Notes under the pieces: model-generated
Database searches by the model: none
What the model saw: the letters and a program-made list of their open reading frames with translations, nothing else
Told to the model about the DNA's origin: nothing
Part shown: piece by piece, positions 1 through 9,066 of the stretch
How the letters are laid out: each line of letters starts with the position of its first letter
Numbering within the stretch: position 1 is the stretch's first letter
From: an uncultured Neisseriaceae bacterium
GTDB lineage: Bacteria > Pseudomonadota > Gammaproteobacteria > Burkholderiales > Neisseriaceae
Direction: 5' to 3'
Assembly: GCA_945267035.1 (NCBI GenBank)
Contig: CALYOS010000004.1
Span: 17,394 to 81,393 of the forward strand
DNA length: 64,000 nucleotides
Made by a program: the position numbers and the translations under genes

Positions 1-989
1 GACAATGGTTTTTACAACAAGGTTTTACTCAACAAGATATTGCGCGTCATTTTATTGCCATATCCAGTGCAACTGATAAAGCACAGCAATTTGGTATTGA
101 TGGCAAAAATATTTTTGCCATGTTTGATTGGGTGGGTGGGCGTTATTCTGTCTGGTCGACAATCGGCTTATCGGTGATGTGTGCAATTGGCAAAAAGAAT
201 TTCCAAGATTTTCTTGCTGGCGGAAGAGCCATGGACGAACATTTCTACCATGCGCCATTACGACATAATATACCCGTACTCATTAGCCTGATCGGCTTGT
301 GGTATCACACTTTTTATCAAACCACCAGCCACGCCATTATTCCTTATGATCATGGCTTGCGCCGTCTGGCTGCTCATTTGCAACAATTAGATATGGAAAG
401 TAATGGCAAGCAAGTTGGTCGTTATGGCGAGCATCTGGACTTTGATACCGGACCTGTTATTTGGGGGGAAGAAGGGGTTAACTGTCAACATGCATTTTTT
501 CAGTTATTACATCAGGGTCCACGGTTAATTTCCGCTGATTTTATTGTACCCATCAATAGCTTTTATCACGTCAGCACCCAGCATAAAGTTCTGGTGGCTA
601 ATGCCTTCGCTCAGACAGAAGCACTGATGCACGGCAAAACACTGGCAGAAGCTTATGCAGAATTAATGCATCTGGATAATAGGCAGCGTGATATTTTGGC
701 ACCGCAAAAGGTATTCCCTGGTAATCAACCATCAAATACCTTGTTATTAGACGAAATTAATCCATTTAATCTAGGTATGCTTCTGGCAATGTATGAACAT
801 AAAGTATTTGTACAGGGTATTATCTGGGGTATTAACTCTTTTGATCAATGGGGTGTTGAATACGGCAAAGTTTTGGCAAAAAATATTCAGCCGGAACTGA
901 GCGGGCAAGAACCGCTAAGTCATGATGCCTCTACTAATGGTCTTATTGCTTATTTTAGAAAGCATCATCATGACTCAAACTCTAATTGA
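1..989 (+). CDS. pgi: Glucose-6-phosphate isomerase, 3' part
   Basis: Interconverts glucose-6-phosphate and fructose-6-phosphate in the cytoplasm (glycolysis/gluconeogenesis). The reading frame is open from base 3, so the gene starts before the window; an internal ATG at 120 is not the true start. Family signatures are clear: WVGGRYSVWSTIGL near the left end, then NQPSNTLLLDEINPFNLG, YEHKVFVQGIIWGINSFDQW and GVEYGK. Roughly 330 of the usual ~550 residues are present. The last 20 bases overlap the start of pncC, so the two are probably co-transcribed. Confidence 0.96.
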   Translation, partial: QWFLQQGFTQQDIARHFIAISSATDKAQQFGIDGKNIFAMFDWVGGRYSVWSTIGLSVMCAIGKKNFQDFLAGGRAMDEHFYHAPLRHNIPVLISLIGLWYHTFYQTTSHAIIPYDHGLRRLAAHLQQLDMESNGKQVGRYGEHLDFDTGPVIWGEEGVNCQHAFFQLLHQGPRLISADFIVPINSFYHVSTQHKVLVANAFAQTEALMHGKTLAEAYAELMHLDNRQRDILAPQKVFPGNQPSNTLLLDEINPFNLGMLLAMYEHKVFVQGIIWGINSFDQWGVEYGKVLAKNIQPELSGQEPLSHDASTNGLIAYFRKHHHDSNSN

Positions 990-1443
990 CATCACCACTA
1001 AACTAGATGAACTTGGACATAAAGTTACCTGCGCGGAATCCTGCACTGGCGGGTTATTAGCAGCCCAATTAACCCGATTACCCGGTAGTTCAGCTTGGTT
1101 TGAAATAGGCTATGTTACCTACAGCAATCACGCCAAAAGTCAACTTTTAAAGGTAAATGAGACCACCCTGAATCATTATGGCGCTGTCAGCGAAGAATGT
1201 GTACGTGAAATGGCACTAGGTGCTTTGATTGCCGCTAAAGCTGATTATGCTTTGTCTATTTCCGGTATTGCTGGTCCCAGTGGTGGTACTGCTGAAACCC
1301 CAGTCGGAACAGTATGGTTTGGTTTGGCGACAAAACAACGCATTAGTGCCCAACAACAACATTTCTTCGGCAATCGTGATGAAATACGGACAAAAGCGGT
1401 AGACTTTGCTTTAACACTTTTGCATAAATATCTATATCGTTAA
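970..1443 (+). CDS. pncC: Nicotinamide-nucleotide amidase (CinA C-terminal family)
   Basis: Deamidates nicotinamide mononucleotide in pyridine nucleotide salvage. The 157-residue protein is the stand-alone CinA_C domain: AESCTGGLLAAQLTRLPGSS near the N terminus carries the catalytic Ser, YVTYSNHAK carries the Tyr/Lys pair, and SGIAGPSGGTAETPVGTVW is the conserved glycine-rich loop. I chose the ATG at 970, preceded by AGAAAG at 957-962, over an upstream in-frame ATG at 922 that would add a non-homologous 16-residue tail inside pgi. It overlaps pgi by 20 bases. Confidence 0.93.
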   Translation: MTQTLIDITTKLDELGHKVTCAESCTGGLLAAQLTRLPGSSAWFEIGYVTYSNHAKSQLLKVNETTLNHYGAVSEECVREMALGALIAAKADYALSISGIAGPSGGTAETPVGTVWFGLATKQRISAQQQHFFGNRDEIRTKAVDFALTLLHKYLYR

Positions 1444-1505
1444 ATTTGACGTTTTTCACAGCCTCAAACCAAACCATCTTTTTTTCGAACATAGAAATAA
1501 CTCAA

Positions 1506-1529
1506 AGCCAGTCATTTACATGACTGGCT
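1506..1529. terminator. Hairpin between convergent pncC and amtB
   Basis: A perfect 10-bp stem (AGCCAGTCAT paired with ATGACTGGCT, 4-base loop) sits between the ends of pncC and amtB, where a shared bidirectional terminator is expected. There is no long T-run on either side, so termination strength is uncertain. Confidence 0.55.
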
Positions 1530-1567
1530 ATGGTAAATATTTTGAATTTAAATCACGGCAATGAGCT

Positions 1568-2893
1568 TTATTCTATGCGTTCTCCGTGAATGCTGAGATC
1601 CATGCCTTGATGCTCTGCATCACGATCAATTCGTAGACCCCCGCAGATTTTAGCAATGCCTTGCAGTAATAGATAAGTGATTACGCTGCTATAAGCAATG
1701 GTGATGACCACATCTTTAATTTGTGCCACTAACTGACTCAATATTGAAGCATCACCAGCAAAAATGGCATTGCTAAACAGGATACCCGTCAGAATTGATC
1801 CAACAATACCACCAAAGCCATGGATACCGAAAGCATCCAGAGAATCATCATAGCCAAATTTTCGCTTCAAATACACCGAGGCACAAAACGTGCCAATGGT
1901 TGTCACTGCTCCAATAATGAGCGCAGCCTGCGGTTCAACGAAACCCGCTGCAGGGGTAATGCCAACCAAACCGGAAATAGCGCCAGAGGCCAAACCTAGA
2001 GCAGATGGTTTGTGGCCAACCATTTTTTCGCACAACATCCAAGTCAATGCTCCTGCAGCTGCCGCTATCTGAGTCACTGCCATCGCCATACCAGCCGAAG
2101 CATCTGCCGCGCCTGCTGAACCAGCATTAAACCCAAACCAGCCAACCCATAACATTGCCGCACCAGTCAAAGTCAATACCATATTATGTGGTGCCATAAC
2201 GTCTCGGCCAAATCCAAGGCGTTTACCAATGACTAAAGACGCGACTAAACCTGCTATACCCGCATTGATATGCACTACCGTACCACCTGCAAAATCCATT
2301 ACTGGTGTTTTGGATTGCGACATAAAACCACCGCCCCATACCCAATGACAAATAGGCGCATAAACCAAAATGACCCATAGCCCAGAAAATAATAATAAAA
2401 CAGAGAATTTTAAACGCTCTGCAAATGCTCCGGTTACTATCGCTGTAGAAATAATGGCAAAAGTCATTTGGAAAAACATAAATACCGATTCAGGCACAGT
2501 ACCCTCACCATTGACTATGGTGGTCATTTCTCTAAACTTATCCAGTCCCATGCCATGTAACAGAAAGCGGTCAAATCCCCCAATAAAACCATTGCCAGGG
2601 GTAAAAGCCAATGAATAACCAATCACCATCCAAATCACGCTAACCAGAGCAGCAATAGCAAAACTGTGCATCATGGTGCCGAGCACATTTTTTTTGCGTA
2701 CCATCCCGCCATAAAACAAAGCTAAACCGGGAATAGTCATGAATAAAACCAAAACAGCCGAAGTCATTACCCAAGCCGTGTTTCCACCATCAATCTGCGA
2801 TAGTGGACGCCACCAGCTATTCAGATCTGCAGCCAACACAGGTAAAGGCAAGATCATCATTGCCACAGTTAGAAATTTGCTCAATTTATTCAT
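1568..2893 (-). CDS. amtB: Ammonium transporter
   Basis: Inner-membrane ammonium channel of the Amt/Mep/Rh family, 441 residues, full length. It has a cleavable-looking signal peptide (about residues 1-21, ending VLAAD) and about eleven membrane spans. Family blocks include FYGGMVRKKNVLGTMMHS, DFAGGTVVHINAGIAGLVAS, GFNAGSAGAADASAGMA and DAFGIHGFGGIVGSILTG, which hold the pore His pair. In most bacteria the gene follows glnK in a nitrogen-regulated operon; here the upstream position is occupied by a ruined glnK, so the usual PII plug is missing from this site. Confidence 0.95.
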   Translation of the reverse strand: MNKLSKFLTVAMMILPLPVLAADLNSWWRPLSQIDGGNTAWVMTSAVLVLFMTIPGLALFYGGMVRKKNVLGTMMHSFAIAALVSVIWMVIGYSLAFTPGNGFIGGFDRFLLHGMGLDKFREMTTIVNGEGTVPESVFMFFQMTFAIISTAIVTGAFAERLKFSVLLLFSGLWVILVYAPICHWVWGGGFMSQSKTPVMDFAGGTVVHINAGIAGLVASLVIGKRLGFGRDVMAPHNMVLTLTGAAMLWVGWFGFNAGSAGAADASAGMAMAVTQIAAAAGALTWMLCEKMVGHKPSALGLASGAISGLVGITPAAGFVEPQAALIIGAVTTIGTFCASVYLKRKFGYDDSLDAFGIHGFGGIVGSILTGILFSNAIFAGDASILSQLVAQIKDVVITIAYSSVITYLLLQGIAKICGGLRIDRDAEHQGMDLSIHGERIE

Positions 2894-2923
2894 ATTCCTT
2901 CCTACTCATCAATTGTGCGATTG

Positions 2924-3265
2924 CTAAATGGGGTTTCGATCAGTCTCACTTGTCCGCATCCGAATCGCTTCTTCGACCGGCATGATATCGATTTTGCCGT
3001 CGCCCACTTTAGCGGTTGCCACCGAATTTCTACTTACTTCGACAACACATTCAAGTCACTCATCTGGGAAAGTAATTTCAATTTAATTTTGCGGAGAAAA
3101 TCGACAGCATATTCGGCACCACGATAGATTTCGGTAAGACCCTGTTGATGTCCAAAACCTTTTACTGCACCAAGCGTCATCGCCTGCACACACCTATTTC
3201 TGTAAGAATTTCCCGTATATCATCTAAATTAACCGTTTTAATCATTGCCGAAATTTTTTCGATCC
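2924..3265 (-). pseudogene. glnK: glnK/glnB (PII nitrogen regulator) pseudogene
   Basis: Translating the minus strand in pieces gives unmistakable PII segments in different frames: VNLDDIREILTEIGV, then VKGFGHQQGLTEIYRGAEYA with VDFLRKIK (includes the T-loop Tyr), then ATAKVGDGKIDIMP and VEEAIRMRTSETD. The segments are separated by at least two frameshifts and a stop, and the expected start codon reads ATC. It lies 30 bases upstream of amtB in the canonical glnK-amtB order. No intact PII gene is in the window; one may exist elsewhere. Confidence 0.9.
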
Positions 3266-3766
3266 CAAAGATGATTATTTACTCAGTTAAGCTGATCCCA
3301 TCCACATGAAACGGATTGATCCGGTAAAGATCCCAACTCTGTCCTAACCATATCCATTTTTCGCATGGTGAACAAACCTTAAAGGTTTTTAAGGTAATTG
3401 CAAAGTTGCATCAAAATTTTTGGTGTATCAAACGACATTTCCAGCTAAACAAAGAATCCAGAATTGATATCAACTTAAATATATTTAAATTAAGTATTAT
3501 CTAACAAATGAACTATTTAATGCTCTCTTTTCACCTAATTCCCATGTTAAGCCACACTTAACTCTACTGGTCTTTACATATGAAATTCAGATAGTGAATT
3601 TATGGCAAGCTTGATGATGATCGGCGTCACTTTAGAAATACGGATGAAACCCATTCCAGTCAACCCTTAAGATTGTGCTGCCTGCACACTAAATAAGACT
3701 GCATTCAGGTATAATATCAGCATAATTTTTCCTTTTTTCGCCATCGACGTTCAATAAAAGGGATGT
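3266..3766. other. Intergenic, no gene recognised
   Basis: About 500 bases between the glnK remnant and the DUF3579 gene. Only very short frames occur on either strand and none resembles a known family. A TATAAT at about 3710-3715 could be a -10 element for the downstream gene, without a convincing -35. The stretch probably includes the former glnK promoter region. Confidence 0.5.
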
Positions 3767-4609
3767 ATGCCAACTTATAATCGTGATGAAATTGTCATTC
3801 AAGGAATGACCTTAAATAATAAACGTTTTCGTCCCAGTGACTGGGCAGAACGTTTATGTGGAATTCTGTCTTCTTTTGATCATGGACATCGTCTTAGTTA
3901 TCACCAATGGGTACGTCCTGTTCTCATACAAGAAATTCGCTGCGTATCCATTGATAAGCAACTTCAACAAATTAGTCCTGCAGCATTTAAATTTCTGTTG
4001 GATTTTGCCAGAGACAATGATTTACGTGTTATAGAGGGCGAAGATTTTCTTTCAAAACCGCAAAAGTATCAAATGGTAGAAAATAGAGAGCCTTTACCAT
4101 GCAGCGATACGCCCCAAAAAAACAAGATCGAACCCGTCTCACCAAACACTTTTTCCTCAGAAAGTGAATCAATATTTTGGCGCGAATTAGATGTAACAGA
4201 ATCCAATATAGCTTTCACCGCGTTTCAACAACAATATGCCAATTTGCATGATATGGCACAGTTTGAGCAATTACTTTTATTGCAGCAAGCACAAGGATAC
4301 AGATTGATTGGTGTATTTGAAAAAGATACACAAAATGCGGTTGCTGTATGCGGCTATAGAATTTATGCAGATTTTTATAGTGGGCATTATCTTAAAATTG
4401 ACGATATTGCAGGATACCATTGCAGCCTGACTGATCAGCATATCAATCTGATTTTATCTGCATTACAACAGATAGCTGTAAAGGAACATTGCAGTGCCAT
4501 AATGGCAAGCACAACAATCGCTTTAGACAACCCATTGCATCATTTTTATCTGAAACATGGATTTAAGCTGTTTAGTCATCAATATAGTTTGTCTATTTCT
4601 TCAACATGA
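3767..4609 (+). CDS. DUF3579 domain fused to a GNAT-like acetyltransferase domain
   Basis: A 280-residue two-part protein. Residues ~5-95 match the betaproteobacterial DUF3579 family (IVIQGMTLNNKRFRPSDWAE, AAFKFLLDFARDNDLRVIEG), whose function is unknown. After a polar linker (~100-140), residues ~140-280 look like a GNAT N-acetyltransferase: an R-x-L-D-V start, AVAVCGYRIY, KIDDIAGYH and a final HHFYLKHGFKLFSHQYSLS, the usual C-terminal GNAT strand. The substrate is unknown. The neighbour rpoH is convergent. The domain fusion is direct from a single open frame without an internal stop. Confidence 0.8.
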   Translation: MPTYNRDEIVIQGMTLNNKRFRPSDWAERLCGILSSFDHGHRLSYHQWVRPVLIQEIRCVSIDKQLQQISPAAFKFLLDFARDNDLRVIEGEDFLSKPQKYQMVENREPLPCSDTPQKNKIEPVSPNTFSSESESIFWRELDVTESNIAFTAFQQQYANLHDMAQFEQLLLLQQAQGYRLIGVFEKDTQNAVAVCGYRIYADFYSGHYLKIDDIAGYHCSLTDQHINLILSALQQIAVKEHCSAIMASTTIALDNPLHHFYLKHGFKLFSHQYSLSISST

Positions 4610-4840
4610 TTTAAATATCAAAAAGATTGATTTAGTTCACTTGGCTGAATTAATCATGTAGATTCACTATAATGCTAAAAACTCTGCGTTGAGCCGCCTT
4701 TTATATTTAAACATGGCGGTGATTATTATTCTTTAACGAACAAATTGCAAAATATTCATTCAATACAATAATTTAATTCTGACTAAAGCTAAGTCATTAT
4801 CCTTGCAGAAAATAGGGTCATTTTTATTCTATAGTTAAAC

Positions 4841-4876
4841 AAAAAACTGCACGAAATCTCAATTCGTGCAGTTTCA
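4841..4876 (-). terminator. rpoH intrinsic terminator
   Basis: A 12-bp perfect stem (AAACTGCACGAA with TTCGTGCAGTTT, 7-base loop) lies just past the rpoH stop. Read on the minus strand it is followed by a T-run, matching a rho-independent terminator. Confidence 0.85.
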
Positions 4877-4891
4877 TTATTCAAACTCAAT

Positions 4892-5740
4892 TTACTCAGC
4901 ATCTGCCAAATAGCCACGCAATTTTTGCATCGCCTTGGCTTCAATCTGACGAATACGTTCTGCTGACACGCCATATTCACCAGCCAGATCATGCAGGGTC
5001 AAACCACCATCATCACCCAGCCATCGGCTTTCAACAATATGACGACTACGATCATCCAGCTTAGCCAACGCTTCCTGCAAACCTTCTGTCTGCAAAGCAT
5101 AATGCGCCTGCTTGGCCAATACTTGCGTTGGTTCAGAAGAACTATCTGTTAACCAATCAATTGGAGCAAAATTATCATCGTCGTCATTTTCTGCCAGTAA
5201 AGAAACATCTTTACCGGTCATACGCTGCTCCATTTCCATGACTTCGGAAAGTTTAACACCTAAATCGTCTGCAATAGACTGCGCTTCTTTATCGCTTAAC
5301 GCTGACATGGATTTACGCATACTGCGTAAATTGAAAAATAATTTTCGCTGCGGTTTGGTGGTCGCCACGCGTACTAAGCGCCAGTTGCGCAAGATAAATT
5401 CATGTATTTCTGCTTTAATCCAATGTACTGCAAATGAAAACAGACGTACACCGCGGCTAGGCTGAAAACGTTTTACCGCCTTCATCAAACCAATATTGCC
5501 TTCCTGAATCAAATCTGCCTGATTCAGACCATAACCATCATAACCCCGTGCAATGGAAACCACCACACGCAGATGTGACAAAATCAATTTCTTTGCTGCC
5601 TCAAGATCCCCTTCAATCTGACGAATAGCCAAATTCTGCTCTTCATCAGGAGTAAGCATCGGAATATTATTTACAGTATGGATGTATTGCTCCAAACTGC
5701 CGTGTCCAGTCGGCACGGGTAATGCAAAAGCTTTATTCAT
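4892..5740 (-). CDS. rpoH: RNA polymerase heat-shock sigma factor (sigma-32)
   Basis: Directs RNA polymerase to heat-shock promoters. The 282-residue protein has sigma-70 region 2 (LIQEGNIGLMKAVKRFQPSRG, LFSFAVHWIKAEIHEF) and the diagnostic RpoH box QRKLFFNLR just after region 2.4. Region 4 follows, with an HTH ending GVSAERIRQIEAKAMQKLRG. Length is typical of the family. It is transcribed alone with its own terminator; a ~200-base leader separates it from lnt. Translation of rpoH is often temperature-controlled by mRNA structure, but I did not identify such a structure here. Confidence 0.96.
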   Translation of the reverse strand: MNKAFALPVPTGHGSLEQYIHTVNNIPMLTPDEEQNLAIRQIEGDLEAAKKLILSHLRVVVSIARGYDGYGLNQADLIQEGNIGLMKAVKRFQPSRGVRLFSFAVHWIKAEIHEFILRNWRLVRVATTKPQRKLFFNLRSMRKSMSALSDKEAQSIADDLGVKLSEVMEMEQRMTGKDVSLLAENDDDDNFAPIDWLTDSSSEPTQVLAKQAHYALQTEGLQEALAKLDDRSRHIVESRWLGDDGGLTLHDLAGEYGVSAERIRQIEAKAMQKLRGYLADAE

Positions 5741-5943
5741 GCCTATCCTTTCTGTGTGTACCTGATGGTTAAATTAACTGTCCGGTTGTAACAACCTCAA
5801 AGTCGATTCAACAATCAAGTGAGTAATTCATTATTGTAGTCAGATCAATAATGTACTTCAATCATTATTTTTCATCCGTATTTATTTGGTAAAATTGAGT
5901 ATAAATACTTAATACAATAAATATATGATAGTTATACCATAAA

Positions 5944-7500
5944 TTATGTCTTTTTGATACGGAAACGACCATAAAGCCAAAATACCGTCAAAAATAACAA
6001 ACAAGTTATGGCCAGTGGCCAACTACTGCCCATCCGCATATATGGAGTTAGTCCCTGATAGCCTTCAATTTTACCTTTAAGGACTGCCTCAACATCCGGT
6101 TCTAGTTGTGCAACAACCTCACCTTTTGGATTGATAATTGCAGTCATTCCTGTATTGGTAGCACGCACCATATAACGACCGGTTTCAAGAGCTCGTGCTT
6201 GAGATTGCTGCAGATGCTGCTGCATAGCATGTGACTTTCCATACCAAGCCATATTACTGATATTGGCCAACATACTGGATTGTTTTGCTGCTGCGATCAG
6301 CTCATCACCAAAACCATCTTCATAACAAATATTGAAACCAACTCGCTGATTAGCCAATTGCAATGGAGCTTGTGCAGACCCGCCTACTGAAAAATCTGCT
6401 AAAGGAATATCCATACGTTGGTATAACCAGCCCAGCATATTGGGTAATGGAATATATTCTCCGAATGGTACCAAGTGATTTTTGGCATAAGAAGGCGGTT
6501 CTGTTTGTGCTGCTGCAGTAAGATTAACTACCGCATTTAGATAACCCTTACCATCCGCAGTATACTGAGGAATACCGACGGCTAGAGCCGATCCATGTCG
6601 ATTAGCGGTCTGCACAAATAAATCCAGAACTTTTGGTGGCATATCTTGACGCATAAGGGGTATAGCGGTTTCCGGCAGAATCACAATATCAGCTTGCGTA
6701 GAGTCAACCTGATCAAGATAACGCTGCAAAGTATGCTGTAAAGAATTTTCATTCCATTTTAATGTTTGTTCAATATTACCCTGCCCTAAAGCTACTGTAG
6801 CCTGTGTACCATCTGGCTGAGTAAAATTGTGCTGTAACAATAAAGCTCCGACAGTCCACAGTACGACCAAACTAATTGCAAAACCTATTTTTGCTCGTTT
6901 TTTTGGGTTTAAATATAACATTGCCACCCATGCAGCGGTTGCAGCCGTTACTAAGGTAACCAAGAAAATACCTCCAACAGGGGCATAACCCGCTAATGGG
7001 GAATTTGCTATCTGGCTATAGCCTAATGCGCCCCAACCGAAACCTGTTAATGCTCGTTCGCGGACAAACTCAGCTAGGGTCCACAACAGCGGAAACAAAA
7101 TGGCATAACGTATGTTATCGGAGACTCTGAACTTCCCTAATAGCCAAAATACTGCAGCCGGATAAATGGCTAGATAGGCTGGCAAAAGCAAAGTTAACGG
7201 CAGAGCAAGATACTGAGGTAATCCAGCAATATCATGTAAAGCAGTATCGACCCAATATAATAAGGACGTATATGCTGTTAATGCCCAAAAATAAGCCGAA
7301 CGAATACGCCATTCAGGTCTAATAGCTTGATAAACCAGCAATTCAGCCAAGAATAGTGGTAAAAGCCAATAGTGATAATAAGGTGCAAAAGCCAATGGCA
7401 CCATTACCGCAGACAATATCAAAGACGGCCAGTAAAGCCACCCCTTACTCAACATCATATATAAAGGATGCTGCTCAGTTATATTTGGTGTGTCTGTCAC
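5944..7500 (-). CDS. lnt: Apolipoprotein N-acyltransferase
   Basis: Adds the third acyl chain to lipoproteins at the inner membrane, the last step of lipoprotein maturation. The 518 residues comprise about six N-terminal membrane spans (to ~225), a periplasmic nitrilase-like domain (~235-490) and a C-terminal span. The expected Glu-Lys-Cys triad is visible: E277 in ILPETAIPL, K340 in YAKNHLVPFGEY and C392 in NICYEDGFGDE. It follows ybeY and corC in the common ybeY-corC-lnt order, with a 214-base gap after corC. Confidence 0.95.
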   Translation of the reverse strand: MTDTPNITEQHPLYMMLSKGWLYWPSLILSAVMVPLAFAPYYHYWLLPLFLAELLVYQAIRPEWRIRSAYFWALTAYTSLLYWVDTALHDIAGLPQYLALPLTLLLPAYLAIYPAAVFWLLGKFRVSDNIRYAILFPLLWTLAEFVRERALTGFGWGALGYSQIANSPLAGYAPVGGIFLVTLVTAATAAWVAMLYLNPKKRAKIGFAISLVVLWTVGALLLQHNFTQPDGTQATVALGQGNIEQTLKWNENSLQHTLQRYLDQVDSTQADIVILPETAIPLMRQDMPPKVLDLFVQTANRHGSALAVGIPQYTADGKGYLNAVVNLTAAAQTEPPSYAKNHLVPFGEYIPLPNMLGWLYQRMDIPLADFSVGGSAQAPLQLANQRVGFNICYEDGFGDELIAAAKQSSMLANISNMAWYGKSHAMQQHLQQSQARALETGRYMVRATNTGMTAIINPKGEVVAQLEPDVEAVLKGKIEGYQGLTPYMRMGSSWPLAITCLLFLTVFWLYGRFRIKKT

Positions 7501-7714
7501 TCAATCTCCATTTTTGTTAATTGATTTTAGTCATTCTCTACATGGATCAGTAGGACCCAAATAAAGGACGGACTAATCATTTATAATATCATTAAACCTT
7601 AATATTTGATTTTGCATAATATTTCGTTAACATCAGATGATACACCCAGATTAAGGTTAATTCACCTGCATATCAATTTGTCATTTTAGCAAAGATCTTT
7701 ACCGATAGCTCTGA

Positions 7715-8548
7715 TTAATTTTCTTGCTTTATGGTGACCATCAAAGTCTGCAATCGTCGCGCATCGGCTCGGGCAACGGTAAAATTCAATTTGCCAATGG
7801 TAATTTTTTCTCCACGTACCGGCATGTGCCCTAACTCTTGAATAACCAATCCACCAATAGTATCAACTTCATCATCAGAGTAGTTGGTACCAAAAAATTC
7901 ATTGATACTGGCAATTTCTGTCACGGCATTGACTCGAAAACGCTCTGCCGATACGGCAAAGATATTATCAGCACTATCATCCTCATCAAACTCATCTTCA
8001 ATATCGCCGATAATCGGTTCGATGACATCCTCAAATGTAACCAAACCTGAAGTACCTCCATACTCATCAACGACGATAGCCATGTGATTGCGCTGTTCGC
8101 GAAAATCTTTTAAAAGTATATTTAAGGATTTACTTTCCGGTACAAAAACGGCCGGTCTGAGAATCTGATCTAATTGAAATTGCTCTGCCCGTCCCCAGTA
8201 CTTCAAAAAATCTTTGGCATGTAAGATGCCCAGAATTTGATCTTTGTCTTCTCCAATTACCGGAAAACGTGAATGAGCCGTATCAACAATATAAGCAATG
8301 ATCTTATCTGTAGAATCATCGATTTTAATCACATCCATTTGACTACGGGTGATCATGACGTCACGCACTTCCATATCTGAAAAATCCAATACATTTTTCA
8401 GATATTGCAAAGTATCTGCATCAAATACCTGCCGTTCATGCGCTTCACGCAGTGTTTGCAAGACATCATCTTCAGTGTCTGGTACTTCACCTGCGATACG
8501 GTTAACTAAGCGTTCAAAAAAACCTGGCTTCGACGAACTATCGTCCAT
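7715..8548 (-). CDS. corC: CorC/HlyC family CBS-domain protein
   Basis: A 277-residue protein with two CBS domains (around 65-190, including VRDVMITRSQMDVI and GILHAKDFLKYWG, then VVDEYGGTSGLVTFEDVIEP) and a C-terminal CorC_HlyC domain (about 195-275). It is linked to Mg/Co ion handling in enterobacteria; the biochemical role is not settled. It begins two bases after ybeY ends, so the two are translationally close and share a transcript. Confidence 0.92.
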   Translation of the reverse strand: MDDSSSKPGFFERLVNRIAGEVPDTEDDVLQTLREAHERQVFDADTLQYLKNVLDFSDMEVRDVMITRSQMDVIKIDDSTDKIIAYIVDTAHSRFPVIGEDKDQILGILHAKDFLKYWGRAEQFQLDQILRPAVFVPESKSLNILLKDFREQRNHMAIVVDEYGGTSGLVTFEDVIEPIIGDIEDEFDEDDSADNIFAVSAERFRVNAVTEIASINEFFGTNYSDDEVDTIGGLVIQELGHMPVRGEKITIGKLNFTVARADARRLQTLMVTIKQEN

Positions 8549-8550
8549 AT

Positions 8551-9066
8551 TTAATATTCATCCTGTGCATAGGGATTAGGGTATCCTAACTGATCCATGA
8601 TACGAATTTCAAGAGCTTCCATTAATTCCGCTTCATCATCAGTGATGTGATCATAGCCCATCAGATGCAGAACACCATGTACAGTCAAATGAGCATAATG
8701 AGCCATCAATGGTTTATTTTGTTCTGCCGCTTCTTTTTCAATGACCTGAGGGCAGAAAATCAGATCACCATGTAATACATTTTTATTTGCATGGTACACA
8801 GCTTCACCTTCATTCAAGGCAAAACTGAGAACATTTGTTGCATAATCTTTTTGTCGATATTGACAGTTTAATTCACGTGCAGCTTCTTCATTATATAAAA
8901 GCACAGCTATATTAGCGTAATAAAATTTATTTTTACATGTCTGCCAAATCCAGTGTCGAAACTGTTTTTGATCAGGCACATGTTCACGATGGCTAAAATT
9001 ATCGACACTTAAGTTAAAGACTTGTTCTAAATGTTCTAAAAAAAATTTCTTCTTGGCGATCTTCAT
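8551..9066 (-). CDS. ybeY: Endoribonuclease / rRNA maturation factor YbeY
   Basis: A zinc-dependent RNase involved in 16S rRNA 3'-end maturation and ribosome quality control. The UPF0054 metal motif is intact: H130, H134 and H140 in HGVLHLMGYDH. The central block YRQKDYATNVLSFAL is also typical. At 171 residues it is of normal length. It is the first gene of the ybeY-corC-lnt set; the usual upstream partner ybeZ (PhoH-like) is not present in the 0.9 kb upstream. Confidence 0.94.
   Translation of the reverse strand: MKIAKKKFFLEHLEQVFNLSVDNFSHREHVPDQKQFRHWIWQTCKNKFYYANIAVLLYNEEAARELNCQYRQKDYATNVLSFALNEGEAVYHANKNVLHGDLIFCPQVIEKEAAEQNKPLMAHYAHLTVHGVLHLMGYDHITDDEAELMEALEIRIMDQLGYPNPYAQDEY

Noticed and set aside
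120..989. ATG at 120 as the start of pgi
   Set aside because: The frame is open to base 3 and its translation there already matches pgi, so the gene begins before the window.
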